NCBI GenBank assembly: GCA_003971905.1
Contig: RSEE01000017.1
Span: 124,001 to 188,000, forward strand
Length of the DNA stretch: 64,000 nt
Direction: 5' to 3'
From: Moniliella sp. 'wahieum'
Taxonomy: Eukaryota; Basidiomycota; Moniliellomycetes; Moniliellales; Moniliellaceae
Position 1 is the first letter of the stretch. The number at the start of each line of letters is the position of its first letter. Shown here piece after piece: positions 42,288 through 54,598 of the stretch. The notes beneath the pieces are model-generated. The model saw only the letters and a list, made by a program, of their open reading frames with translations, was not told the origin of the DNA and did no database searches. The position numbers were made by a program, and so were the translations under genes.

Positions 42288-45200
42288 TCAACGCATATGG
42301 GAGACGAGCTGCTTGATGCCCACGCACGCGCGTTGCAGGTCCCCAGAAACCATGGTGGCCAGTTGGACGTGGATGTCGAGAGCGGCAGGCGCGTTGCGCG
42401 CCACGATCGCCTTGCACAGTTCGTGCAACAAGGCAATTACCGGTTCAGGCACAATCTCATTGTTGAGCGCATCCAACAGCACCCAATCCGTCCCTCCACG
42501 TCATCCGCCATTCGCTTCGGTACGCCACTGGCACGGAACTTGGCCACCTCGCCGCTAAGAACACCAACGATGGGCTTGTGGGCCGGAGGAACATCGTCCG
42601 GTCGCCGGCGGGTACTTCAGACCCGGGACCTGGGGCGTCGTCGGCCGCGGAGGCGGCGGCCGGCCCCACTGCCAGGCGGAGGTGCCATCGCAATACCAGG
42701 GGTGCCCATAGCAGGGCCCTGAATCGCGGAGGGACAAAGCCCGGCGGTCCCCCGGTCAACTGGGGCGTGATCGGAGCAAAGCCAGGGGCGGGGCTGGAGC
42801 GGTAGCCGTTGACACCACCCTGCGGTGCCATCGATGGCGGTGGCGCGTAAGGGTTTGGCTGGGGTGGACCCATGGGTGTCCGGGCTCGAAGCGGAGGAGA
42901 AAGTAGACCCTGCCCCGCGGCGCTGCTCAGACTACCCCGTGGGGGACCCATCAGTCCACCACGCATCGATCCCGCGGCGAACCAGGAACCGGCATACCCG
43001 GAGTACGAGCACGCATAGGAGGACCCATTGGCGGTCCACCAAGCAGCAGAAGCAGAAGTAGAGCCCTAGGGGTCAGCCCCGGGGGGACCCTGAGGGGGGC
43101 AATGGGCGGTTGTCCGGGTGCGGAAACAGCAGGCATATTGGGGAACGGGGCTGTGATGGGAGCAGCAGATGCCCCATTCCGCTTGCTGGACGTCGGGCAG
43201 CGAGGGTCGGGATGTCGTTCCAACCGCTCACGTCTCGCTTGGGCGGCGGCGTGGCGGGAGTGGCGGCGGCTTGATGCGCCAAAGTCTGAGCCGTTGTCGG
43301 GGGGGCGGGACCGGGGCTCCATAGGGCGTCGCCCCGTACGGAGTGGCAAACGAGGTGGCAGGTGAGCCAACCCCGGGCGCAGGCGCATACGGATTGGACG
43401 GAGAAGCATACGGGTTCGAGGCCGTGGCAGCCGGGGGTTCCACCGTGGGCACCATAGGGGCCACAGGAGTGTAAGGACTAGCAACGGCAGTGCAGGCGCG
43501 ACAGGCTTAGCTGGAGAGGAGGAGCGTACTACTCCCCCGTACCCCCATTTACCACAGATGGAACGGCAGGGGCGGATGGGGCGTACAGAGAAGAGGCAGG
43601 CGCAGCACCATATGGGTGGCTGAGGGCGCAAGCGAAGCTGACCATACCCCGTGCCGGTGCGTGCCACCCCCTTGGCCTGGAGGAGCTCGAGGGCAGCATC
43701 GGCGCCCTTGAGGGACAAATACCCAGCTGGGTGCGCTGAAGGAACGCGGCAGCTGCGTCCGTCAAGCCCTGGTCCGCCAGTAAGTTGACGTACTCGAGAA
43801 GACGGCGTAAAGCGGGGCAAGCTTATAACCATCTTCTGGGACCGAACCAGGTGGGTTTTGCAAGTCCACATCCACATACCCCACCGCCGATTCGAGACAT
43901 AATTTTCTCAATGAACGCTTGCAACGCCTCGGCGTGGGCTGAAGAGGCGCCGCGCTGAGAATAGGCCGGGTCCAGTGTACCGTTTTGGGCAGCCGCAAGG
44001 ATGGCAGCCTCTGCTCCGCCATCTCGTCACCCCAAATTTGGGCCATCTTTTCCAACCTGCCAGCTGCAAGGTAGCAACTGTAGCGTTTTTTGCGGGCGTT
44101 CGGATCTTGGCCAGAAGAGTACAAGTCTTCCAAGCGTTGGCCCAGTGCTTCGGTCAGTACGCCAAAGTCCTCCGACTTGGCGCAGGTGCACAGCACCACA
44201 AAAGTTTTGCCAGTCGGCAAGTTGGCAAAGCCACAACGTCCGCAAGGTCCTCCGAAACAATAGATTGGTACACACGCAGAAGGAGCTTGTACTACTGTTC
44301 TTGGCAAAGTAAACCGACTGGGTCTTGGCCAGCAGCTCATCTCCGCCGCGGACCGCAAGGAGAATAGCGTCTGCGTACCGATCCACCGATAAGCACAGGG
44401 ACACCGCGCTCTCAAAGTCACCCAAAATCAAGGCACGGGTTATACCTGGTCCACCGAATTCTCGTGAGCAGGGTAGATGGAGAAGGGGCCTTTTTCGACC
44501 ACTGCGGCGGGCACATCTCCCGAGACAGGAGCAGCAGCAGCAACAGGGGCTTGGGCAGAGGCGCCCAGGTTGTCGAAAAAGTCTTCGCCTCCATTCGCAT
44601 CACCATCGGCGAAAGGATCGGGTTGAGGAGGTGCAACAAGCTCCTCTTGAACTAGGGCCTCCTGGCTTGGACCCAGAGGTCACCAGAGAGTCCCTAGCTT
44701 GCTCGAGGGCAGGCACAATGGTTTCCAGCTCTTGTTTGTCACTCAAGAAGGGTGATGAGCTCATCCGTGCACTGCATTGAAACAGGGTTTGGAGGGAGGC
44801 CCAGTTAGAGCCTCCTCGGGTTGGAGCCATCGGTATCGGCAGCTTGGCCTTGCTCCGCAGCAAACTCGGCCAGGGTGCCGCTTGCCACAGCTTGTTGAAG
44901 CGCTCGGCTCGGTCCACAATGCCGGGCTCAGTGACGACTTGGCGGATGTGTACCCCAGAGTGGTTGGGATGAATGGAAACGAGCTGCCCGCCAAATGAGA
45001 AGGCAGCCGCGACGGGACGCCGAAGCCATTCGGGGCTGAACCAATGACACCACCGGGCAACGTGGGAGCAGTGACGCTGGGGAGGTTGTTGAAAAAGTCG
45101 TTGTCGTCCACCGCGCGGCCTGTTCGTGTTCCCGGGCCAGCAGCCGCAGCCGTCCTCCTCATTCTCGATTGATTGGAGTGTGGACGCCAATCTGGCGTCA

Positions 45201-46271
45201 AAGCTGGCCGTAGCGATCAGGTTGGGATGTGGGCACCACTGAGCGTCAAAGGTCCAGTTGGTACTGGGGGAGAGCTCACCCACATTTTGGCCGGTCTTCG
45301 GGTTCCAGAGAAGGGTGCGGTTGCTTTGCCGCACGATACGAGCAGGTCCTCGTCAGCCATGCACCACCCGACAGACAGGATCCCCCTCGTGTGGCCCTGA
45401 AGAATAACCTCAGGGGCGTGGGCATTGCGCAGGTTCCATACTGAGATGACCGGATTGGCATATCTTCACTTGCCGTGACAAGACGAGTAGCAGTTGTGTG
45501 GTGCCAGGCGACAGAGCTAGTACCACCTGAACGTGCACCAGGTGCTCCAAAGGCGCGGTTCCAGCCGGGCCAGCGCCACCGTCTTATGTCAGGCAAGAAA
45601 CCTCCGACTTGTTACGCAAGTCCCAGAACAACTGTATTGCCGCTGTGGATGCCGATGCTAGAATAGGAGGCACCTTGTTGTCCAGGCAAGGGCGGTGATG
45701 TCGCCAAGCTTGGCTGAGCGCTCGCCGGGCGAGTAGGCCTGGCGTGGGTCATGCAGGCCCCAAATGTAGATCTCGCCGTTGACACCGCCCGAACCTAGCA
45801 GGTTGGGCGAGAGCTTGTTGAAGTCGACGCCGCGCACAGGGCCACGGTGGCGGTTGTTGCGGAAGATTTGGGCATCGTTCACTGATCCAGCGAGCAGTTT
45901 GGAAGCATCCCAGGCGGCAAAACTCCATTGTCGAGACCAGCAGCAAGCACACCACTGGGGTGAGCCGGAGCCACGTGCCCCCACTTGAGGCGGTGGAAGT
46001 GGAAGGGAGAATGGTCAGCAATATGAGGGAATGGACCCACAAGAGAGAGACAGGGACACATACCGTGCGCCTGCCGACACAGAGACGATAGGCTTGATGT
46101 CGTCGCGGCGGCCGGCATAGTCGGGCTGCCAGAGCTCAAGGACAGAGTCGGAGGAGAGAGGAGTCGTCGAGGGCGCCCGATACAGTGCCGGTGGCGAGGA
46201 TGGGCGTGCCGGTGGCCAGGCCCTCAGGCGACCAGGCGACGGTTGGCCGTGCGAGGCAAGGCAGCCTTCAT
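42288..46271 (-). CDS. SEC31: COPII outer-coat subunit Sec31 (heavily frameshifted)
   Basis: Forms the outer cage of COPII vesicles with Sec13 at ER exit sites. The start at 46271 (MKAALPRTA) leads into the seven-bladed WD40 domain: ILATGTVSGALDDSS, KWGHVAPAHPSGVLAAGLDN, HRGPVRGVDFNKLSPNLLGS, GGVNGEIYIW, SVAWHHTTATRLVTASED, LLWNPKTGQNVGELSPS, AQWCPHPNLIATASFDA. The alpha-solenoid follows (VDQVITRALILGDFESAVSL, CLSVDRYADAILLAVRGGDE, LLAKTQSVYF), then a Pro-rich Sec23-binding region (about 42560-43700) and the C-terminal helical domain ending LQRACVGIKQLVSHMR at 42288. An intron interrupts the first WD repeat near 46050; its acceptor is not clear, perhaps damaged. At least a dozen frame changes are needed. 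Because SEC31 is essential in yeasts, assembly error is likelier than loss. Confidence 0.93.
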
Positions 46272-46664
46272 GCTCGGGCAGGCGGGCTGGGCGATGGAGG
46301 GGGAAGCGAAGGAGCGGCGGCGTGGGCGGCGCAGCGGACTGGGCGGGGGGAGGGGGCAGCCTGGCACGGGGCGAGTGTGACGTGGTGTGGCCAGCAACCC
46401 TAGCGCGTGGGCCGGCCGGCCTAGTCCAGGCAAGCGCCGGCTGGTGCGCACGCAGCTGGGGCAGCCAAGGGCACACGCGGCACGGCGGCCACGTCAGCAG
46501 TCTGTTTCAACATTGCATTTGTGTTGTCTGTTCTGCCAGTCCAGCATTTCTGCAATTATCCCACTACTCTCGCATGGGCAATGGGCAGTCCTCTCGTCTC
46601 GCAGACACGCATCGATAGCATCAGTACAGTACAGCCCAGCACATCACATCGCACAGCAGCTACA
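46272..46664. other. spacer between SEC31 and CGR1
   Basis: About 390 bp upstream of SEC31 and downstream of CGR1, both on the minus strand. No further feature recognised. Confidence 0.5.
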
Positions 46665-47109
46665 TCAGTGCGCAATCTTCTTGGTAAGGCCCATGCGGCG
46701 CTTCTGCCGCTCCAGGCGCTTGCCCGACATCTTCTTGGCAAGCTCCTCGATCGTGCCTTGTTCGCTGCCTTTTGTCTCCGCTCCTTGATGCGCGCCACAT
46801 GCTGTTCACGTTCCGTCTCGCGCTCCGTTTTGAGCTCGCGCTCGAGCGCTTGATGCCAGCCTGCTGCGCCCGATCGCGCATCCTGCGCTCCCACTTGGTC
46901 TTCTTGGGCTTGCACGGCACATCGTTGGCCGGTGGCAAGTTGGCGTCCTGGCTGCTGACCGCCCGCTTATTGCTCGGCACGGAAGCGGCCGTCGACGACT
47001 CGGCATAAGGCGACCTGGCACGCCCGAGTCAGTACGCGCACGGGCAGCAGCGATCGCGAGAGGGAGGCACTACGCACTTGCTTGTGGTTGTGGCAGAGAT
47101 GGGCGGCAT
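46665..47109 (-). CDS. CGR1: rRNA-processing protein Cgr1
   Basis: Small basic nucleolar protein required for 60S pre-rRNA processing. Exon 1 encodes MPPISATTTS, with the lysine codon split by a 63-nt intron (47015-47077, GTGCGT...CCAG). Exon 2 continues SPYAESSTAASVPSNKRAV and the conserved core KPKKTKWERRMRDRAQQAGI, ALERELKTERETEREQHVAR, IKERRQKAANK, then ELAKKMSGKRLERQKRRM and GLTKKIAH. The spliced length is one base off a multiple of three. Frame changes lie in the core near 46850 and near 46757. About 126 residues, the usual size for Cgr1. Divergent from HSP90. Confidence 0.87.
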
Positions 47110-47531
47110 GATTGGAGCAGTAGGGGGGGGTGGTTGGTAGGCACAATGCGCCGCAAGAAAAGCGGGCGAGGGAAATTTTGAGCGGAATGCTGCAACAGCG
47201 GAACCGAGCACTGATTGGCGCCGGATGGGACCGGGTGGGACATGGGATGGCTGTGACCAATCGGTGATGATGCAGGCGTCACGTGACGTATAGATGAACA
47301 TTGCAGATGGCGGCTGGCTGGCGCTGTGGCAGCCGGGGGAAGCGAGTGGAACACCTTCGTCCAGGTTCCACTGCGGGGGCAAACGGCGGTGGCTGCCCCC
47401 GTGCCCAAGCTTCCTGCGTCCGTCGACGCGGGCCCGTGTCCCGAGCGCACCACCCGGCGTATAAAACGTCGCCAGCGCTCGCCCCCTGCGCCTGCTTCCC
47501 CACCACATTCCTTCCCCTTGCCGTCGTCACC
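47110..47531. promoter_or_regulatory. divergent promoter, CGR1 and HSP90
   Basis: 422 bp containing CCAAT (47257-47261), TCACGTGA (47279-47286), a perfect inverted repeat AGTGGAAC/GTTCCACT (47345-47352 and 47365-47372) and TATAAAA (47460-47466), which is 72 bp before the HSP90 ATG. I did not find a clean heat-shock element (alternating GAA/TTC at five-base steps). Confidence 0.6.
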
Positions 47532-49614
47532 ATGTCGTCGTCCAACTCGGAAACCTTTGGCTTTGCCGCCGACATCAGCCAGCTGCTGGACCTGATCATC
47601 AACACCTTCTACTCCAACAAGGAGATCTTCCTCCGTGAACTCATCTCCAACGCCTCGGATGCGCTCGACAAGATCCGCTACGCCGCCCTCACCGACCCCA
47701 CTGCTCTGGATGAGGAGAAGGAGCTCTACATCCGCATTACCCCCGACAAGGAAAACAAGATCCTCTCCATCCGCGACACCGGTATTGGCATGACCAAGAC
47801 GGACCTGATCAACAGCATTGGTACCATTGCCCGCTCGGGCACCAAGGCATTCATGGAGGCGCTGTCCTCTGGTGCCGACATCTCTATGATTGGCCAGTTC
47901 GGTGTGGGCTTCTACTCGGCCTACCTCGTCGCCGACAAGGTGCAGATCATCACCAAGAACAACGACGATGAGCAGTACATCTGGGAGTCCGCTGCTGGTG
48001 GCACCTTCACCATCACCCAGGACACTGTCAACCCCTCGATTGGCCGCGGTACGGAGCTGCGTCTGCACATGAAGGACGACCAGCTTGAGTACCTGGAGGA
48101 GAAGCGGATCAAGGAAATCGTCAAGAAGCACTCTGAGTTCATCTCGTACCCCATTCAGCTCGTCGTCACCAAGGAGGTCGAGAAGGAGGTCGAGGTTGAG
48201 GAGGAGGCTGCCGACGATGATAAGAAGCCTAAGATCGAGGAGGTCGAGGATGAGGACAACAAGAAGGAGAAGAAGAAGGTGAAGGAGATTGTCAAGGAGG
48301 AGGAGGAGCTCAACAAGACGAAGCCTCTGTGGACCCGGGATCCCAAGTCGATTGAGCCGGAAGAGTACAACTCCTTCTACAAGTCTCTGACCAACGACTG
48401 GGAGGCCCTCTGGCTGTCAAGCACTTCTCGGTTGAGGGCCAGCTCGAGTTCAAGGCTCTTCTCTACATTCCCAAGCGTGCTCCCTTTGATCTCTTTGAGA
48501 ACAAGAAGAAGCGCAACAACATCAAGCTCTACGTTCGTCGTGTGTTCATCATGGACGACTGTGAGGACCTCATCCCCGAGTGGCTCTCGTTTGTCAAGGG
48601 TGTTGTCGACTCGGAGGACCTGCCGCTCAACATCTCGCGTGAGACCCTGCAGCAGAACAAGATTCTGAAGGTGATCCGTAAGAACATTGTCAAGAAGGTC
48701 CTCGAGTGCATCTCGGAGATCGAGGAGGACGAGGAGAACTACAAGAAGTTCTACGAGGCCTTCGGAAAGAACATCAAGCTTGGTATTCACGAGGACTCGA
48801 CCACCACCGCAACAAGCTCGCCGAGTTCCTTCGCTTCAACTCGACCAAGTCGGGCGATGAGCTCACCTCCCTCAAGGACTATGTGACGCGCATGCCTGAG
48901 GTGCAAAAGAACATCTACTACCTCACTGGCGAGTCGCTTCAGTCGATCAACGACTCTCCCTTCTTGGAGGCGCTCAAGAAGAAGGGCTTTGAGGTTCTCC
49001 TCATGGTGGACCCGATTGACGAGTACGCGGTTACGCAGTTGCGCGAGTTTGACGGCAAGAAGCTGGTCTCGGTCTCCAAGGAGGGGCTTGAGCTTGAGGA
49101 GACGCCCGAGGAGATTGCCGCGCGTGAGGAGGAGGCGAAGAAGTTCGAAGGTCTGCTCAAGGCTATCAAGGACATCCTCGGGGACAAGGTTGAGAAGGTG
49201 GTTCTTTCGAACCGCCTTGTCGGCTCGCCCGTTGCTCTTGTCACTGTCAGTTTGGCTGGTCGGCCAACATGGAGCGGATCATGAAGGCTCAGGCCCTGCG
49301 GGACACTAGCATGAGCTCCTACATGTCTTCCAAGAAGACGCTCGAGGTGAACCCCAAGAACCCCATCATTAAGGAGCTGCAGGCCAAGGCTGATGCTGAC
49401 GCGGCCGACTCGACGGTGCGGGACTTGACTTGGCTGCTCTACGAGACTGCCCTGCTCACTTCGGGCTTTAGCCTGGACCAACCCCAAGACTTTGCCAACC
49501 GGCTGTTCAAGCTCATCTCGCTCGGCCTCTCGATTGACGAGACGGAGGGAGCCTGAAGAAGAGAAGGCGGCTGAGGAGCCCGAGGGCGAGAGCACCATGG
49601 AGACGGTCGACTAA
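47532..49614 (+). CDS. HSP90: cytosolic chaperone Hsp90 (four single-base frameshifts)
   Basis: Essential ATP-dependent chaperone dimer of the cytosol. N-domain: [20 protein letters not shown], catalytic Glu36 in [22 protein letters not shown], and [17 protein letters not shown]. The charged linker ([19 protein letters not shown]) follows, then the middle domain ([37 protein letters not shown]) and the C-domain ([27 protein letters not shown]). The frame is lost four times: near 48405 (base missing in GGAGGCCCTC), 48801 (base missing), 49246 (base missing) and 49547 (extra G in GAGGGAG). Correcting these gives about 694 residues with no intron. The C-terminus reads STMETVD before the stop, whereas the family norm is MEEVD, the anchor for TPR cochaperones. 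Confidence 0.98.
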
Positions 49615-50144
49615 AACAGCTCATTCATCTTCCTCCCCCCCCTTTCCTTCGGCAGCCTGGCCCACTTTTGCGCCTACTATGCACCATGACTTCTTGTACC
49701 GTACCCCCCTTCCCCCGGGCTGCCCCCCCCCCTATCAATACACTGTCTTGTCCCAAGCAAACCGTCCTTCTGTAGTCCTCCAGTTTTGATAAGGGATAGA
49801 TGGATGGCCTTACAGGCAGGCTTGCATGGGAGAACTTTGTATCTAGATAAACTGAACTAGCATCATGTGCTATCCATTGGAACCTTGCGTGTGATCTGAT
49901 CAATCCTCAATCAACAATGGGGCCGAACACTGGCAGAAGCGAGACCCGGCGGGCATGAAGTAGATCAAGATAGAGGGCATGCGCAACTGGGGTATTAACA
50001 TGCACATACACATGAAAAAACACATCAAACGGTGTTTGGATGGTGCCACTGCCAGCACGGAGGGGCAGCTACATATATAGACCCTACTAGTAGAGCATCG
50101 AGGCGGCCCCGGTGGGCGAGGATGGCGTAGCCAGCCAAGCCTCA
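49615..50144. other. convergent 3' region after HSP90
   Basis: About 530 bp between converging genes. C homopolymers near 49636 and 49723; nothing else recognised. Confidence 0.5.
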
Positions 50145-53100
50145 CTAGTCCCCCTTTGGGCGGAGCCGACGAGTGGTCCAGTAACCGAATGCGGTTGGCG
50201 CTGTACTCCTTTGGTCGATGCAACTAGGCAACTCAAGTGCATGGCTCTCGAAGGGTATTAGGGGTGGGGGTGAACTGGACAAGGCGGAGAGAACTCTGGT
50301 GGTGGTGGAGGTAGGATGGCAAGTAGTGGAGGCGGCGGCGTCGAGCGAGGGCTGACGATTGAGCCATGGTGGACGGAGCCAGCTGCACGAGGCCAGGCGA
50401 CGCAAACTGGGTGCCGAGGGGGGTAGGGGGACGGTAGAGGATGGAGGAGCGACGGGAGAGGCTGCCAACCAGAGGCTCGTCCTGGTCCTTGGAACTGGTA
50501 ACAAGGTCTTGTTTGCTTCGGAACGTTCGGGTTGTGCAACCGGGACGGGCAAAGGAGGGCGGGTGGGCGTGTCAGCAGCGCTCGTTGCTGGGCGCGCCCC
50601 TGCCATGCACAGGGCTTGCAAGGCAGAAAACCATGTGTGGTGAGCGTCCACGGAAGGCGCTGACAAGTAGAGTTCTTGCCCTCTGGGCGAAACAAGGGCG
50701 AGCGAGGGGGTGGGCAGGCTCACCCTGGCCTCGACCCCGGGACACTTGCTCCCTCCGCCATAGAGCGTTCCATCCGGATCAAATTCCGCGCAGACCGCAC
50801 TTGAGCAACCAACATGTACTTGGTGTCGGCCCCCCTGCGTGGGGCGCGACGCCAGGACGAGGGGGAGACCAACAGAGGTAAACCCCCTCAGCACTGGGGT
50901 GGATCCAACAAAAGCGCACGTGTCTACGCTCCCATAAGCGTTTCCGTCGTCTCGCTCTCGCGGTATCGCATCTCCATTTGGGTCTTGCTCCGAAAGGGGC
51001 ATCGAGCTGACGGGCGTGAGGGACGGGAGCGAGCGCCTTGTTCCAGGGTGCCCGTGTATACTTGATCATCAACATCCCCGCTCGGACCTGGGCAACGGCA
51101 TCGGCAATTGTCCCGGCTTGGTCGGTGTGTTGACTAGTTTCAGGCCTCACCACAGGTTCTCTTGGATGAGGGGAGGCAAAGCTTCCCCCCGCCGCACGCA
51201 AATTGCCCATTGACCGGGTGTTTCGGCCGGTCTTGCCAAAGTAAGAGCCGAGGGTGTTGTAGCGACGGGCACCTATGGGGTTGTCGAGCGTTCGGAGTGG
51301 AGGGTTGCGCACCAAGCTGAAAGAATTGCTGCGTGCACGCTGGCCATTCAGATCGGCGGAGCGATCAATCATAATGCTCTGCAGCGTCATGTGGTCTGTA
51401 CGTGGCAGACGAAGGGATGAGGGGCTCGATACGGGCTCGGTCAAAGAGCGTACCACAGCAGGTTCGTGGCTGGGCACGTCGACGGCCAGGTTTGCAGAAC
51501 CCGAATGGGCCCTGTTTCGCATTCGCTGATGGTAACTGGCAGGAGGGGTGCATGAGAAGAAGCTGGGGTCCACTCCCGCATGTCCTTTACCCCGTCATCC
51601 CTGTTCTCATCCCTCAGCCGAGTGGAAACTGATAGTGATTGGGGCGCTCTTGCAAATGCCAGAGGGCGGGCATAGGGGTCCATGCTTGATGAACTAGCCG
51701 CTGGGCAGACAGATGAGACTGAGTGAGAGGTGGTGGGGTATACCTGCGTTGGAGACGGGAATCGAGGGAGCTGGGGTTGTAGGTACGGTCGAATCCAGCG
51801 CGGAGTAACTCGTATGTGTACCCTCCATCCTGGAGAATTGTCCGACGGAGGCAACGGCAGCGTCCCCACTTCGGTCGTAGACCGAAGTGGGTCGAGAGAG
51901 CGTTGAGTCAAAGGTGCACCTCCTTCGTTGCGCGTCGGTAGTCCCTCTTCAGACGGGTGGAAGCGGCCTCATTCCATAAAGATGGCGGCTCAACAACTGC
52001 AGGAGGCGAAGGGTTGCGACCGCCTTCTTCAGCCATCACCATGTTTGTTCAAATCCGAAGAGAAGAGAAAAGGCTGGAGATCCGGATGTGTTTGAAGCGC
52101 CTTGTCGTCTCGTTCATTAGGGGCAGTGCTCCTCTCGATCTCGACCATAGGTGTAGAATCATGACTGTCATTAGTGGTAAAAACGGCCCGATTTAGCATA
52201 GGATTGGACGAGGGGCGCAAGAGAGAATGTCCAAGATCAAGCTCCGATACGCCTAATAGACTTTCGCGAGCATCTTGGAACCTATCTGCATCACCGTCCG
52301 ATCCATGCATGTCTTGACAATACGGCGGCTGCCAGGGTTGACGTGGGCTTGTACGTTCTTGGGCTGTGGGCCCGAAGGGCATATCCTCTTCCAAAGACCT
52401 GACCGCGGATTCATTGGAGGCGGTGATTGCTCAACAACGGATAACTGACAGAAGACGTAGACGGAGCGGAGCCAGTGGGCGGCTTGGTGGAATTGGATGA
52501 CCGGTAGAAGCAACAGGCACAGGTTCAGGTTCAGGTGACTGAGCTTGGTTGGGTCCCATCCCTGGGAGGGTACTCTGCTGCTGAAGTTGACCCGTGTTGG
52601 TATCTAGCAACAAGCGTAACGAAGCCTCGTGACGTTCTGCAATGGATTGAGGTGGACAGCGAGAGAGTCGGTAATGGAGTTCAAAGACATGGTGGTCGCA
52701 ACCCCTCGTTCCTCGTTCCCTTCTGCCGGTGCCTGCGTTGTATCGGGGACGCTTCCTCTGCAAAAGGGGGGCTAAGACGAAGAAGCACTTCCTGTGGCTC
52801 AGGCGAATGGACGGAAGGGTCGAAAGGAAGGGAGGCTGAGCGGTCGTCGTCGTTGAGATGCGGATCTGGTACCAACAGAGACTTGGAGGGGGTGGTGGCC
52901 ATGGGCAGGACGGGGTGGTATGACAATGGCGAAGCAGAAGGTTCTGTCACCCAATCGGTATTTCGTACATCGACTCCAGGCCCGAGGCCTAGCACCCAAT
53001 TTGCGATCATCTTCAGATCCTCTATCTCTTGGTCCGTTGCCAAAGAAATAGAGGGGAAACTAATTGGTTTGCGTCTCCGACAGGGCACGTTGCGCCCTAT

Positions 53101-54598
53101 CCCGCTCCTCTGTAATAGATTGAATGCGGTGATGAAGGTGAAGTGCTTCCTGCTGGGCCTCGTTCCGTTTCTCCTCAACAAGAACCAGCTGCATGCGAAA
53201 GCCATCGATTTCCTCAGCGTGCTTGGCAAGCATCTCATCCTTTGCTTTGCCGGCAGCGATCGACCTGGCTTGCAGTTGCGCAGCCGAAGCTTCCGCCTGA
53301 ACAACTTAATCCGTAGATCAGACAGTTCCCCTTGCGCCACTTCATGGCCAGGTGTAGATCATATAGCTCGGTGGACATCATATCTAGGGAACAGGAATCG
53401 ATGATCAGATCTCAGTCGCTTTCAACTTTTGATAGGGGAATTGGGGGTGTGGATGCCTAGCAAAAAAGCGAGAAAAAGACGTACCTTTGGCATGCTGGGC
53501 TGCATTGAGTTGGGCCAGGTACCCTCGCTTTTGTCGTGCAATTTGGTAACAAGCGTATCGCGCTGGGCTTGCTTGACTAGCAGAGCCGATTCGATTCGGC
53601 TTAGCGTCTCTTCGCGCTCTGTCCGTACCAACGAAAGGGAGGCGGTGAGGGAAGCATTGTCAGCTTGTAGTCGCCGTAGCTCAACTAGTAATTTATCTTG
53701 CATGTTTCTCGCAAACAGTGCGTCCAGATCGATCGGCTCCGATTCATGGCTCAGCTTTTCCCAGGGCTCCTTTTCGTTGCGAACTCGACGGGCGGCTTGC
53801 GTTTGGTCCCGCTGGTGCAACGAAGCCTTGGAGGGCGATAGTGAACGGTCAATGTCTTTCCCAGTCGGAGTGGCGAGAGGCACAGCAGAGGTGTTGAGAG
53901 GAAGGAGATCCTTGGGAGACAAGGCGCACGAGATGGTCTAGGTGTTGCTGACGCTCTTGGGCGAAACGTGTCTGAGCCGAGTTGATCTGGGAGCGCAGCT
54001 GGTAGATGCTGGTTTTCACGCCGTGGGCGTGGGCTGCTGTGTTCCAAGACGGTGTGGGCTTATCACTGGTGACTGCAACAGGCGTTAGGGGAGTTACAAA
54101 ACCAGACCAATGCTTTGTGCGCTCGATGTCGTACTGGGTAAGCTGAGCCAGGTGGAGTTGTTGAAGAGCGTGAGCGAGAGTGTCAAGCCATGCCTGGGTG
54201 GTGCTGTGGTGACGGTCGAGGGCGCTGGTAAATTGCTTTGCAGCCTGGAGTTGTGCATTGAGGGTGATGCGGTATTGCTCGAGCTCAGTGCGACACGCCG
54301 CTGCCTCGCTGACAATGGGCTGGGCGTCGACGTCCAGAAGAGGCGGGGACGAACACGGAGGCGTCGAACACAGAGGCGTCGAGGCGGGGAAGGGGGTGGG
54401 AGGGCCATCTCCATCCGCACGGCAGAGACGCGTGTGTGGGGATGGGTGGGTGCGCCAAAGAGAGGCGTTGGGACGCAGGATGCAGCCGGCGGTGCTGGTG
54501 GTGACGGCGGCAATAAGGAAAAGTAGGCAGGAGACCAACGGGGACAGGACTGGAGAGGCGGATGAGTGGGAGTTGATGTAGAGGGGCGGTTGGGGCAT
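50145..54598 (-). CDS. Num1/Mcp5-like cortical anchor with coiled coils and PH domain (frameshifted)
   Basis: Probably the cortical protein that tethers dynein and mitochondria to the plasma membrane. The N-terminal part has coiled-coil segments (EAAACRTELEQYRITLNAQL; QLRSQINSAQTRFAQERQQH; LLVELRRLQADNASLTASLS; ASAAQLQARSIAAGKAKDEM; VEEKRNEAQQEALHLHHRI). A long Ser/Pro-rich region follows. Near the C-terminus lies a PH-type domain: IADAVAQVRAGMLMIKYTR, RHVRFCWIHPSAEGVYLCW, and the closing helix APSVDAHHTWFSALQAL, which is the pattern of the Num1/Mcp5 PH domain. Introns are likely near 53400-53480 and 51690-51750. Many frame changes are required, so exon limits are rough. ATG 54598 is tentative because the first 50 residues are low-complexity. 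The assignment depends mainly on the PH end and coiled-coil layout. Confidence 0.55.

Noticed and set aside
42288-46271. SEC31 as a pseudogene
   Set aside because: Every domain is present in order, the changes are single-base and the protein is essential; the same error type affects HSP90 next to it.
47340-47375. Heat-shock element upstream of HSP90
   Set aside because: GAA and TTC triplets are present but at four-base spacing and not in alternating five-base register; only the inverted repeat is certain.
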